The notes beneath the pieces were generated by a model, which was not told the DNA's origin, did no database searches, and worked only from the letters and a program-made list of their open reading frames with translations. A stretch of DNA of 64,000 bases. Origin: JOPF136 sp963773835 (GTDB lineage: Bacteria; Acidobacteriota; Terriglobia; Acidiferrales; UBA7541). The stretch spans positions 744,001-808,000 of the forward strand of contig CAVZCQ010000004.1 in assembly GCA_963773835.1 (NCBI GenBank). The letters run 5' to 3'. Made by a program: the position numbers and the translations under genes. This document shows, one piece after another, positions 8,431 through 16,653 of the stretch. Position 1 is the first letter of the stretch; the number at the start of each line of letters is the position of its first letter.

Positions 8431-10149
8431 CTACGGTTCGGGTATTGCCGCGCCGTCTTTGCGCGGGTCGGAGGCGCCGTAATTTATGCCTGTGGAGAAA
8501 TCGCGGAGGACGGCCTGACCGCCGCCAACCATTGGGGAGTAGCCGGACAGCAACTGGATGATGTGGCCGCGGGATTCGAGGTCGGCGCGTACGGAGGCGG
8601 GAATGCGGTCTTCCATGGGGACGTCGCAACCCTGGAACGTCTGTTTGGAGAAGCGCGGGGCTTCCAGTGCGGCCTGGATGTTGAATCCGAAATCAGCAAT
8701 GTCCACAACGAACTGAGCGTGAGCCTGTGCCTGGTTCCATCCGCCCATGATTCCGAAGGCGATGCGCGTGCTTCCCTTCTCCATTTGCGCGGGGATGATG
8801 GTGTGCAGCGGCCGTTTCCGGCCGGCGAGGACGTTGGGCGAGGCGGGATCGAGCGAGAAGAGCGCGCCACGATTTTGCAGCGCGAATCCGGCGCCATCGG
8901 CAACGATCCCGGAGCCGAAATGGTCGTAGTTGCTCTGGATGAGCGAGACCATGTTGCCGTCGCGATCGACGGCGACGAGGAAAGTCGTGTCCCCGGCCTT
9001 CAGCGGAAGGCTCGCCGCGGAGTTTGCAGCGGCTGAGCCGGCGGGAACTTCGAGCGGGGCGACGTTACAGTTCGCGCGGCGGGAATCAATCTGGCTGGCT
9101 CGCGCGCTGGTATGCTCGCCCGCGAGCAGCGTGGCCACGGGAACTTTCGCGAATCGCGGGTCGGCCACGTAGCGGAACATGTCCGCATAAGCCAGTTTTT
9201 TCGCCTCGATTTCGGTGTGAAGCACGTCGGCGGAGTTCTGCTTCGCACCACTGAAATCGAATTTGCTGAGGATATTGAGCATCAGCAGGGCAGCAATTCC
9301 CTGCCCGTTCGGCGGCATTTCATAGACGGTCCAGCCGCGATAGCTGGTAGAGATGGGTTCGACCCACTCGGCGGAGAAATCAGCGAGGTCGTCTCCGGTC
9401 ATGGGGCCGCCGAAACGAGATTCGGCGGCAAGGATTTTCTCCGCCGTTTCGCCACGGTAGTAACCGTCGTGGCCGTGCTCGCCGATGCGCCGGAGCGCGC
9501 CACCGAGATCGGGATTACGGAAGAGTTCGCCCACGCGCGGCGAGCGGCCGCCGGGCAAATAGAGTTTCGCGGCGGCAGGGTCGTCGTGCGCGTCGAGCGT
9601 GCTATGTTCCCAATAGAGCGCCACCCATTCGGTGACCGGGAAGCCTTCGTCGGCGATGCGGACGGCGGCGGCGAGATCCTCAGCGAGGGGACGGCGGCCG
9701 AATTTTTCGTGGAGTTTGATCCAGCCTTCGACCGCGCCGGGGACGGTGACGCTGTAGATTCCGTGGTCGGGCATCGAAGTGATTCCGCTGGCGCGGAGGA
9801 ATTCTGGAGTCAGGCCGCGCGGCGCCCAGCCACTGGCGTTCATACCGAAACGCCGCCCGGATTTGGCGTCGTAGACGATGGCGAACAGGTCGCCGCCGAT
9901 CCCGTTCATCATCGGGGAGACGACGCCCATAACGGCGTTTGCGGCAATGGCGGCGTCCACGGCCGAGCCGCCGCGAGCCAGGATCTGCGCCCCGGCCTGC
10001 GCGGCGAGCGGCGACTCGGCGGCGACAATTCCGCCGCGAGTGATGGTCATGGAGCGGCCCTGGGTGGAGCGCTGCGGCTCAGCCTGGGTTGCGAGCGTCA
10101 TTGCTGCCACCACACACACGAACGCGAACCGGAGATTACGACGCGACAC
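8431..10149 (-). CDS. ggt: Gamma-glutamyltransferase (periplasmic)
   Basis: 572 aa from GTG 10149, chosen because a perfect AGGAGG lies 6 nt upstream (10161-10156); a GTG seven codons earlier has no such site. Signal peptide (LRFAFVCVVAAMTLATQA), then the GGT fold: large-subunit start IVAAESPLAAQAGAQIL, GGDLFAIV, PGAVEGW. The autoproteolytic nucleophile Thr is in AGDTTFLVAVDRDGNMVSL (first Thr about 388), giving a large and a small chain. MPPNGQG and the GGGQAV-like C-terminus also fit. Cleaves glutathione and other gamma-glutamyl amides. It is monocistronic, convergent with the small gene before it. Confidence 0.95.
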   Translation of the reverse strand: MSRRNLRFAFVCVVAAMTLATQAEPQRSTQGRSMTITRGGIVAAESPLAAQAGAQILARGGSAVDAAIAANAVMGVVSPMMNGIGGDLFAIVYDAKSGRRFGMNASGWAPRGLTPEFLRASGITSMPDHGIYSVTVPGAVEGWIKLHEKFGRRPLAEDLAAAVRIADEGFPVTEWVALYWEHSTLDAHDDPAAAKLYLPGGRSPRVGELFRNPDLGGALRRIGEHGHDGYYRGETAEKILAAESRFGGPMTGDDLADFSAEWVEPISTSYRGWTVYEMPPNGQGIAALLMLNILSKFDFSGAKQNSADVLHTEIEAKKLAYADMFRYVADPRFAKVPVATLLAGEHTSARASQIDSRRANCNVAPLEVPAGSAAANSAASLPLKAGDTTFLVAVDRDGNMVSLIQSNYDHFGSGIVADGAGFALQNRGALFSLDPASPNVLAGRKRPLHTIIPAQMEKGSTRIAFGIMGGWNQAQAHAQFVVDIADFGFNIQAALEAPRFSKQTFQGCDVPMEDRIPASVRADLESRGHIIQLLSGYSPMVGGGQAVLRDFSTGINYGASDPRKDGAAIPEP

Positions 10150-10255
10150 GCTGCACCTCCTGCGACGCACATGTCGCGAACTCTAGCCGGAATGAAAGGG
10201 GGGAGCAAGGAGGAAGGACGTGCCAGGTTGCGGCTCGCGCAGGAACGCAGTCGGC

Positions 10256-10292
10256 GTAGGGGCATCCCGCAACAGCGGGACCGTGCCCCTAC
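10256..10292. repeat. Two-part hairpin, GGGGCA family
   Basis: Outer arms GTAGGGGCA (10256-10264) and TGCCCCTAC (10284-10292); inner arms TCCCGC and GCGGGA around loop AACA. Lies between the ggt start and the DinB-like stop. The outer arm is identical to the palindrome at 1978-2005 while the inner arm differs but still pairs. Confidence 0.8.
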
Positions 10293-10313
10293 AATTGCAT
10301 GGGCGATGCGGCG

Positions 10314-10895
10314 CTACTTTTTCGGCCGCGATTCGGGAGGCACGAGGCCGTTCAGCCGGTAGTAAACCACCATCTGGCCGTAATGCTCGCCGGGATGCTC
10401 GCAGAAGTCGCTCCAGAACTCGTACGGATTGATCATGCGGCGGCGGCCCTGGATCGTTTTGGAGAAATCGGCCTTTTCGAGAATGGCGGTGCCGTCGGCG
10501 ATGGCCTTTTTCGCATAGGCCACAATTTCGGCTTTGCTTTTGAACTCGGCGCGCTTGGGCTCTTTGAAATCAAATTTGCCATCCAGAGTAGCCTTCCAGT
10601 AATACACCGAGCTGGTGGCGTGCAGCACTACCTCGGCAAAGCTGCGCACTTCCGGCTTGGGTTTGAAGTCGTATTTATCCTCGGGAAAATCTTCGGCCAT
10701 CTCCAAGATCTTGCGGGAAGTGTCCTTCCATGTGCTCAGGAAGCCTTCATTGGGATTGGTGGTGGCCGCAGGCGGAGCCTGCTGCGCGGCCGCTCCCGCG
10801 CGCGACGGTCTTTCCGCCGCAGCCGCGGTCCACGATGAAGAAAGGCCTATCGCCATCGCTGCGGCGAGCGCCATGCTGCAAATTTTCAGTTTCAT
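10314..10895 (-). CDS. Secreted DinB-like protein
   Basis: 193 aa from ATG 10895, with GGGAGGG 6-7 nt upstream. Signal peptide (MKLKICSMALAAAMAIGLSSS, AAA cleavage region), short Ala/Pro linker, then a four-helix DinB/YfiT-type domain. Candidate metal-ligand histidines are VLHATSSVYYW and FCEHPGEHYGQM, the spacing expected of DinB-family triads. DinB-like proteins bind a divalent metal and some act as thiol transferases; here export to the periplasm argues for an envelope function. Function beyond the fold is unknown. Confidence 0.85.
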   Translation of the reverse strand: MKLKICSMALAAAMAIGLSSSWTAAAAERPSRAGAAAQQAPPAATTNPNEGFLSTWKDTSRKILEMAEDFPEDKYDFKPKPEVRSFAEVVLHATSSVYYWKATLDGKFDFKEPKRAEFKSKAEIVAYAKKAIADGTAILEKADFSKTIQGRRRMINPYEFWSDFCEHPGEHYGQMVVYYRLNGLVPPESRPKK

Positions 10896-11094
10896 GGGAT
10901 CCCCCTCCCGGAGTTCGCACGTTTGGATGCGCGCCGGCCCCGCGGCGTTTCGCATGTGATGGCAGGCGCCGCCAGCGCCGGAGTCGGCGCTGCTAGCCCG
11001 CCCACAACCGCCCACGATCGCCCATGATTGAATGCACCGCGGGCTCACCGCTGCGTCCACACGAAAAGGGCGCGACGGGAGAATCCGCCGCAGG

Positions 11095-12339
11095 TCAGTA
11101 GTAGGGATACCCGATTACTGGAGGAGCGTCGTAGTAGCCGCCCGGCCAGCTCCACAACCAGGGATCGGAGTAGCCGAAACCCCAATAGGGATAGCCCCAG
11201 TAGGGGTCAGACCAATAGAGATCGTTCCAGAACGGCCAGTCCCATCCAAACCCAAATCCCCAGCCTCCAAATCCGAATCCACAGTCCCAGCATCCGCGGC
11301 CAAATCCCCGGCCAAAGCCGCGGCCGCCAAAACGATTAAAGCCGCGTCCTCCGAATCCGCCAAATCCCCCGCGAGAGAATCCGTTGCCGGTAAACGGAAT
11401 GCTGCTCCCGAACCGGCCGTTCCCCCCAAACCGCGAATTCCCCACCAGCCCGCTCCGGAACCCGAGGCGCGACGACGCGCCAATGCCCGCGCTCCCGAAC
11501 CTGGCCCCCTGGGAGAGGGAGCCACGACTCGCCAGAGTGTTGGAACGCCCATTACCGAAGCTCGCCGCCGAGGGAGCCCACGCGCCGCTGCGCAAACCGC
11601 TGATTCCCCGCGACGCGCCAAGATTCGCCGCGCTCCGATTTACTCCAGCCGCCATGCCGGAACTGCGCGAACCCGCTGCCCCTCCTGCAAAATTCGCGCG
11701 CGCACCTGCATTGACCCCCCCAGCCCCGCCCCGAGCCCCAAACACGTGCCAGTTGCCGTCCCCATTGGTCGCGAAGTGCGCCCCCATCCTCACGCTCCCG
11801 GAGCCGCCGGAATTGCCGACGGAGCCGGCCCGTCCGGCCCCTCCAAAACGCGCTGCGGAGCCCGCTGAGGATGAACCGCCGCCGAACCTGGCCCAGCCAT
11901 TTTGGCGGGAAAAGCTGCGGGCGGCTCCATTTGCGCCGAGTCCACGATTTGCCGCCGACCCGAAACCCTGCGGCCTGCTGAAGTTCCCGCCAGCTCGGTT
12001 CGCGCCTCCGCCGCGGAAGTATCCACTCGGCGGAGCCCCGCGGTATCCGCCGCTGTACCCTCCGGCATACCCGCCGCCTCGGTTCGCGTATCCTCCGCTA
12101 CCGCCGCGGTAGCCTCCGTACCCCCCGCCTCGATACGCGTTGCCTCCGCCGCCGCGAAACCCACCGCCCCCAAATCCGCCGCCTCCGTGGAAGCCTCCTC
12201 CGCCACCGCCGTGGAATCCCCCGCCTCCTCCGCCGTGCCCGCCTCCGCCGCGCTGCGCAAAGGCAGACTGGGGCGCACATCCAATAGCCACCGCTGCGCA
12301 GATTGCGAACAGGATCTTCAGGGACGTGGATGCATTCAT
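11095..12339 (-). CDS. Secreted glycine-rich, aromatic-tailed protein
   Basis: 414 aa from ATG 12339, with GGAGGGA 5 nt upstream. Signal peptide (SLKILFAICAAVAIGC, cleavage after SAFA), then a long Gly-rich region: GGGGHGGGGGGFHGGG repeats at 38-60, YRGGGYGGYRGG repeats at 75-110, a Ser/Gly/Ala/Asn region, and an Arg-Gly-Phe segment (FGGRGFGRGFGRG). The C-terminal ~60 residues are packed with Trp/Tyr/Pro (WPFWNDLYWSDPYWGYPYW). Related secreted proteins occur in many Acidobacteria and proteobacteria without known function; adhesion or matrix assembly is inference. Long antisense frames here are composition artefacts. Confidence 0.8.
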   Translation of the reverse strand: MNASTSLKILFAICAAVAIGCAPQSAFAQRGGGGHGGGGGGFHGGGGGGFHGGGGFGGGGFRGGGGNAYRGGGYGGYRGGSGGYANRGGGYAGGYSGGYRGAPPSGYFRGGGANRAGGNFSRPQGFGSAANRGLGANGAARSFSRQNGWARFGGGSSSAGSAARFGGAGRAGSVGNSGGSGSVRMGAHFATNGDGNWHVFGARGGAGGVNAGARANFAGGAAGSRSSGMAAGVNRSAANLGASRGISGLRSGAWAPSAASFGNGRSNTLASRGSLSQGARFGSAGIGASSRLGFRSGLVGNSRFGGNGRFGSSIPFTGNGFSRGGFGGFGGRGFNRFGGRGFGRGFGRGCWDCGFGFGGWGFGFGWDWPFWNDLYWSDPYWGYPYWGFGYSDPWLWSWPGGYYDAPPVIGYPYY

Positions 12340-12536
12340 GGCGATCCCTCCACCAGACGGCATCTCCTGGGGCGCTTCGAGGGGCCTCCCGCGCTCTTCC
12401 TCTGTGACCTGTTTCGTTCCGAATCCCCGCGGGAAGAGCCAGTCGGCTCCTGTCCGTTAGAGTACTCCAGCGCACCCAAAGTTGCTAGGGACCCAAAACT
12501 GAGGGAAGCCGCCGCTCTTCTGCCCTTTGCTAGAGC

Positions 12537-13145
12537 CTAGGCGGCGCGGCGCCGAGCCTCGTCGCCGTCTTTGTGATGCTCGGGAGCGTACTCGCCGATA
12601 GGACCTCCGCGCTCCCACGGACGATAGGTGACCAGTTCGGGGTGCTGACGAACGAAGGTCTCGGCGATGTGGCAGTTCCAGCAGACAGGCTTGCAGGCGG
12701 AGAATGCGTCGGGAAGTTCCTCGACGGGAAGCTGGACCCACTCGTAGGTTTTATTCTCGAGATTCACCAGCGCCGGCATGCGGTCCAGGTGTTTGACGGG
12801 CCCGACGGGTTTGCCGCAGTAGGCGCAGTTCTTGCCCTCAAACCATTTCGCGGCGATGCTCCAGGCCTGGTGGGCTTCCGGATTGGCTTCGATCTCGCAG
12901 ACGCATTCCTGGTCGCAGTCGGCGCGTTCGGGCCAGCGGGAACAGGTGGCGAGTTCGATGCGGCGCCGGCCGCGGAGCGACGCCCAAACCGCGCGGCCGA
13001 AGTTCACTTTGACCGCCGCGGGCTTGCCCGTCTCCGGGCACGTCACCAGCATTTTTCCTTCGTATTTGCGGAATTGCAGGATTTGCCCAACCACGTACCA
13101 GATGACCACGGCCAGCGCAAACGAAACCCAGATCAGAGTCGTCAT
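12537..13145 (-). CDS. Membrane-anchored cysteine-rich protein with a CXXCH motif
   Basis: 202 aa from ATG 13145 (GGGAGGG upstream). One N-terminal helix (LIWVSFALAVVIWYVVGQIL) anchors a polar domain with several cysteine pairs: CPETGKP at 36, CSRWPERADCDQECVC in the middle, CAYCGKP near 128, and CWNCH at 155-159. CXXCH is the covalent haem c attachment motif, though the other CXXC pairs would also suit a zinc-ribbon protein. If the helix is a signal-anchor, the domain is periplasmic, where haem attachment occurs. No electron-transfer gene is adjacent. Function unknown. Confidence 0.75.
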   Translation of the reverse strand: MTTLIWVSFALAVVIWYVVGQILQFRKYEGKMLVTCPETGKPAAVKVNFGRAVWASLRGRRRIELATCSRWPERADCDQECVCEIEANPEAHQAWSIAAKWFEGKNCAYCGKPVGPVKHLDRMPALVNLENKTYEWVQLPVEELPDAFSACKPVCWNCHIAETFVRQHPELVTYRPWERGGPIGEYAPEHHKDGDEARRRAA

Positions 13146-13571
13146 GGCGCCCTCCCGCCGGGCTTCCGGTGTTCACACAGGGCCCGGCCGCGCGCTACCT
13201 ACAACACCATGATCCTCTCCCGCGCGGCGACCTTCTGTGACACTGCTCACCTGCCCGGGTGATGTGGTGCACAGGACGGCGGCACCAGCGGGGTGGCCGA
13301 CCTCTCGCGCAAAGACTTGGTTTTGCGTGCGGGGCGCCCAACACGTCGGATTTGCGTGTGTGACTTTTCTTCGTCCTTTCCCACGCGCCTGCCCGCCGGA
13401 AGTTAGGAGGGCCACTGCCTTCATGCGCGTGGGGCTCACGATCCTGCGGTGACTGGGTCTCGAAATACCCCGAAACGTTCATTGGATCATCAAGAAGCAC
13501 GCGCCGCGCGCTGAGAACAGTCAAGCAGCAACATTTGTGCACACTCCCAAGCGCCAGGAGCTTGCGCAGAG
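13146..13571. other. 426-bp intergenic region, no gene seen
   Basis: Start of the repeat-rich accessory region. Contains short GC-rich stretches related to the GGTGGCCGACC-type sequence also present near 18005, and no frame with protein-like composition. No RNA gene recognised. Confidence 0.5.
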
Positions 13572-14024
13572 CTAACCCGTGTAGACCGTTCCCTCTTCGA
13601 CAAAGCACAGCGGGTTCTTCCAAGGGTCTTCCGCGTAGAAGGACCGCTCGCCCCAGGGCCGAACAACGATGCCGCCTCCCGGCGCGTCGTGGACCTGCTC
13701 ACGCGAGAGACATCGGAGAGCCCGCGCTCGCTTGTAAGCCGTCTCCAGGTCTTTTACCGTGAAGTAAAGGGCCTTCGCGGCGGGATGTGGCTGGCTCAAC
13801 GACGAGACGTCGAGCACTTGCAGGGTCACCGGTCCGCAATCGAAGTAGCATCGCGAGCCGGCCTGTTTACGTCCTTCGACCCCGAGCAGCTTGGTATAGA
13901 ACGAAATCGCCGATTTGAGATTACCGACTTCGATGTTGAGCCTGAAGAATTGTGGAACCTCGCTCGGCGAGGTGCGCTTCGTCGACTTCCGCTTATTCTT
14001 CTTTGCGTGTTGTTTCGCTGGCAT
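13572..14024 (-). CDS. VOC-family (glyoxalase/bleomycin-resistance fold) protein
   Basis: 150 aa. A lysine-rich N-terminal extension precedes a VOC domain: FFRLNIEVGNLKSAISFYTKLLGVEG, a central PVTLQVLDVSS strand and a final strand with PWGERSFYAEDPWKNPLCFVEEGTVY. The last Glu pair resembles the metal-binding Glu of VOC enzymes, while the first-strand His is replaced by Asn. It starts 12 bp downstream of an ArsR-type regulator, forming a two-gene operon (regulator then enzyme). Substrate unknown. Confidence 0.85.
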   Translation of the reverse strand: MPAKQHAKKNKRKSTKRTSPSEVPQFFRLNIEVGNLKSAISFYTKLLGVEGRKQAGSRCYFDCGPVTLQVLDVSSLSQPHPAAKALYFTVKDLETAYKRARALRCLSREQVHDAPGGGIVVRPWGERSFYAEDPWKNPLCFVEEGTVYTG

Positions 14025-14036
14025 GGTCGTTTCTCC

Positions 14037-14345
14037 TCAATGTTTGGGGTTTTTTGAAAAGTGGGAAAGCCAGTCCCTTACCAGTTCGAGCCGTTTTCGC
14101 TGAATTCGATAGATACGCATCCGGCCCCGCCTCTCGTGAGCCAGCAGGCCCGCCGCCTCGAGCACCTGGAGGTGCCGCGTTGTCGTTTGCCAGGCATGCT
14201 CGAAGATTGCGGCGATTTCGCCGGCCGTCATCGAGCCGCCGTGGAAGTAGAGCGTGAGCAGCACGCGCCGCCGGGCCGGGTGAGCCAGCGCGGCAAACAC
14301 CGATTCATAGGCATCCACTCGCGCTCTCGACGGTCGCTGCCCCAT
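14037..14345 (-). CDS. ArsR-family winged-helix regulator
   Basis: 102 aa. Typical ArsR layout: VFAALAHPARRRVLLTLYFHGG, then the recognition-helix region (AGEIAAIFEHAWQTTTRHLQVLEAAGLL) and the wing (HERRGRMRIYRIQ). The metal-binding Cys motif ELCVC of metalloid sensors is absent, so it likely senses something else. It is upstream of and cotranscribed with the VOC gene at 13572, and probably autoregulates the pair. Confidence 0.9.
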   Translation of the reverse strand: MGQRPSRARVDAYESVFAALAHPARRRVLLTLYFHGGSMTAGEIAAIFEHAWQTTTRHLQVLEAAGLLAHERRGRMRIYRIQRKRLELVRDWLSHFSKNPKH

Positions 14346-14632
14346 CCCTGAATATTAAGCCACGCGGCTGAATATCTGTCAACAGTTATTTCGCACGGCG
14401 GCTGAATATGATCAGCCAGCGTTTCAGCAACGCTTGAAATCCGAGCTGGAACGGCGCAACGAGTGCGTCACCCGCCGCCCAGACAGCTTCCTGTACCTTC
14501 CCAGAACGGCACTTATGGCCAACACCGTTTTCGAGTACGCTGTGACTCGGGCACAATCGCAATCGCTGGCGTTTGCCTCGCGGCGGACATTGCTGCGCGT
14601 CATGCGGGAGCCGCGGGCTGGAAGGTGGTTCG

Positions 14633-14971
14633 ATGAAAATGTCACATGTGCATTGCCGCGTGCGGGACTTGGCGGCCGCAGCTCGCTGGTTCGAACAGAT
14701 GTGGCAGGTCACCCCCGTGATGCACAACGAGAGGATGGCCTGGCTGGGGTTCGGCGAGTTTGGCGTGATTCTCGACGCTGCGCCCGCCGATAGCGCGGTT
14801 ACACTCGGCTTCGATAGTGAGGATTGCGACGCAGATTATCGCACTGTCAAGGACCGCGGCGCGGAGACCATCGAGGCCCCACAAGATCGGCCGTGGGGCG
14901 CACGAACCGCCTACCTGAAGGGACCGGGCGGGATAACCGTCGAAATTGAACAGCTAATGAAACGCAGCTAA
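14633..14971 (+). CDS. Second VOC-family protein
   Basis: 112 aa from ATG 14633, with GGAAGG about 7 nt upstream. VOC fold: MSHVHCRVRDLAAAARWFEQMW at the N-terminus (His early, as in metal-dependent members), WLGFGEFGVIL, RPWGARTAYLKGPGGITVEIEQL at the C-terminus with the expected final Glu. It is divergent from the ArsR/VOC pair across a 287-bp gap, so the same ArsR may control both; that is inference. Substrate unknown. Confidence 0.85.
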   Translation: MKMSHVHCRVRDLAAAARWFEQMWQVTPVMHNERMAWLGFGEFGVILDAAPADSAVTLGFDSEDCDADYRTVKDRGAETIEAPQDRPWGARTAYLKGPGGITVEIEQLMKRS

Positions 14972-14999
14972 GCAGTTCGACATTTCCATCACGCGCGGA

Positions 15000-15222
15000 C
15001 CCTCCCCTCCCCCGCTGTCATTTTGGTAGCGCCGGCATCTTGCCGGCGTTTTTCTCCGCGCACACCGCTGCTCGCCCGCCGTGGCAGGCCAAGCCGAGGG
15101 GCGCGCCTTCCGCGTCCCGAGCTCGCCCGCCGTGGCGGGGATCTGCTTCATCCTCGCTCTCCCCTGTCCCTCCCTGGCCACCGATCACTGGCCACTGACC
15201 ACTGCCTTCCTGCCCCCGGCGC
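15000..15222. repeat. Direct repeat copy 1 flanking the FecR-domain gene
   Basis: Shares with 16188-16386 a CCCCTCCCCCGCTGTCATTT start, a CGCCGGCA/TGCCGGCG hairpin, a GCCCGCCGTGGCGGGGA segment and a terminal run of ACTGGCCACTGACCACTG. The two copies flank the gene at 15339-15989. This copy fills most of the 367-bp gap after the VOC gene; no gene was seen in it. Confidence 0.8.
15030..15053 (+). terminator. Rho-independent terminator-like hairpin
   Basis: Stem CGCCGGCA / TGCCGGCG with loop TCT, followed directly by five T residues. Placed 58 bp after the VOC gene stop and in the correct direction. The same hairpin, with four T residues, is at 16216-16238. Confidence 0.7.
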
Positions 15223-15338
15223 CTGCCTGCCGCAGCCTGCCCGCCGGGCGGGGCAGGCCCCGACTCCCTGTCGGGCCGCAGAATTGCATTCGGGCACGTG
15301 CAGTTGTATCTTACCGGCCACACCGGAAATCGAACCGG

Positions 15339-15989
15339 ATGAGAGCCGCTCGATTCACTTTCGGCCCGTGCCTGTTGCTCGCGGCAGCCCTGCTGCCTAC
15401 CTGGACAAACGCGCAGGTGGAAAGCCACGGGTCACACGTGGCGGGCCATATCACCGCGCTAGTTCCCCAGGACACCGTGGTCCGTGAACAGCAGACCATC
15501 TCCGCAGCCAAGGATATGGCATTGCTCTGGCGGGATGTGGTGAAGACCGACAGCGCAGGCCGTGTACGCATTGAGCTCGCCGATGGCTCGGTATTGAGCC
15601 TCAGCTCGGATGCGCAGCTTCAGATTCTCCGGCACGATGCGCGGCGCCAGCAGACCATCCTGCAACTGCTGTATGGCAGGCTGCTGGCGAGCGCGATGCA
15701 CATCCGCAGGTCCGGCGGCAAATTTGACGTGAGCACTCCGACCGCGGTGGTCGGCGTCGTAGGCACGCGGTTTGGGGTGAAGGTCGACCCCGAGTCCACC
15801 GATGTGCTGTGCCGCGAAGGAGCGGTCCGCGTCCGCAATGCGGATACGAGTGTCGTGGGCGAAGTGGTGGTGCGCGCCGGGGAGTTTACCCATGTGGAGC
15901 GCGGGAAACCGCCATCGCCGCCGGCTCCCGCCTCTCCCGAGCGCATCCGCGCGGGCGTAGAGGCTACGGCAATCCCGAACACTCCCTAG
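15339..15989 (+). CDS. Secreted FecR-domain protein
   Basis: 216 aa from ATG 15339. Signal peptide (FGPCLLLAAALLPTW, cleavage near TNA-Q). The FecR core runs from about residue 55 to 150: VVKTDSAGRVRIELADGSVLSLSSDAQLQIL, then FDVSTPTAVVGVVGTRFGVKV, and a last strand with GEVVVRAGEFTHVERG. It has no N-terminal cytoplasmic or transmembrane anti-sigma part and no sigma factor nearby, so it is a periplasmic stand-alone FecR domain rather than a classic FecIR regulator. The C-terminus is Pro-rich. The gene is bracketed by ~200-bp direct repeats. Confidence 0.85.
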   Translation: MRAARFTFGPCLLLAAALLPTWTNAQVESHGSHVAGHITALVPQDTVVREQQTISAAKDMALLWRDVVKTDSAGRVRIELADGSVLSLSSDAQLQILRHDARRQQTILQLLYGRLLASAMHIRRSGGKFDVSTPTAVVGVVGTRFGVKVDPESTDVLCREGAVRVRNADTSVVGEVVVRAGEFTHVERGKPPSPPAPASPERIRAGVEATAIPNTP

Positions 15990-16158
15990 GATCCTCAGTC
16001 GTAATCCTCCGCACTCCATCGCCTGAGCTAAGCCCGGTGCCTCGCGCGTCGGGATACCCATCCCCAACAGCAATCGTGTGGCACGTCCGTATGGGCGGAC
16101 AATTTCTCTTATCCGCCTTTCCTTCCTCATTCGTCCCTCCCCTCCGCCGTCTTCGTAG

Positions 16159-16178
16159 GGGCACGATACATCGTGCCC
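16159..16178. repeat. Hairpin, GGGCACGA family
   Basis: Arms GGGCACGAT and ATCGTGCCC around AC. Same family as 1978-2005 and 56470-56489. Confidence 0.75.
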
Positions 16179-16187
16179 TCTCCATCT

Positions 16188-16386
16188 TTCCCCTCCCCCG
16201 CTGTCATTTTGGTACCGCCGGCATCTTGCCGGCGTTTTCGTCCCTCCCTTCCGCCGCTGTCATCCCGAGGAGTCTCCGACGAGGCTTGCCCGCCGTGGCG
16301 GGGACCTGCTTGATCCTCGCTCTCCCTTGTTCCTCTCTGGCCACTGATCACTGGCCACTGACCACTGCCGTCATGCCCCCGGCGCA
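16188..16386. repeat. Direct repeat copy 2 flanking the FecR-domain gene
   Basis: Second copy of the element at 15000-15222. The two ends match closely while a middle segment differs. Includes the hairpin at 16216-16238 (stem CGCCGGCA, loop TCT, four T) and the ACTGGCCACTG tandem at 16337-16369. Confidence 0.8.
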
Positions 16387-16451
16387 CGGGGTCTAATTTC
16401 AACGCGAATCTGGCCCTCGTCGGTCACGGCTAACCCTTCGACTTTCCGAAA

Positions 16452-16492
16452 GCCCGCCGGTAAGCTCCGTGTTTGCAGGCGGGTTTTCTTTT
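16452..16492 (+). terminator. Terminator-like hairpin with no upstream gene
   Basis: GCCCGCC (16452-16458) pairs with GGCGGGT (16478-16484), followed by TTTTCTTTT. No plus-strand gene ends nearby (closest stop is 15989), so it may end an unannotated small RNA or be a repeat remnant. Confidence 0.45.
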
Positions 16493-16653
16493 GCCTGAGC
16501 CTTTGACAAAGCACATGTTTTCCGAGCGAACGACCCGTGTTGCGCTGTCGCTTCCCACAACGCGACTTCTGGGGATTTACGGGAACTTGGCCGGCTACCG
16601 CGTGAACCAGGCGTTAGAAACCGATTGATAAAAACTCCGCTGCATCGCCATGC

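Larger units (their letters stand above)
15990..16653. other. 664-bp intergenic region with repeats and hairpins
   Basis: Contains a GGGCACGAT hairpin (16159-16178), the second FecR-flanking direct repeat (16188-16386) with its hairpin, and a third terminator-like hairpin (16452-16492). No convincing coding frame. The stretch 16500-16653 shows nothing recognisable. Confidence 0.6.

Noticed and set aside
11032..12112. Long plus-strand frames antisense to the glycine-rich gene, reading as Pro/Ala/Arg-rich proteins.
   Set aside because: They mirror the Gly-rich coding sequence (GGN codons read as Pro on the other strand). The minus frame has a signal peptide and a ribosome site.
16500..16653. 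Possible integrase remnant after the terminator-like hairpin (a short GIYGNLAGYRVN-like reading).
   Set aside because: Too short and without any catalytic motif; could be chance.
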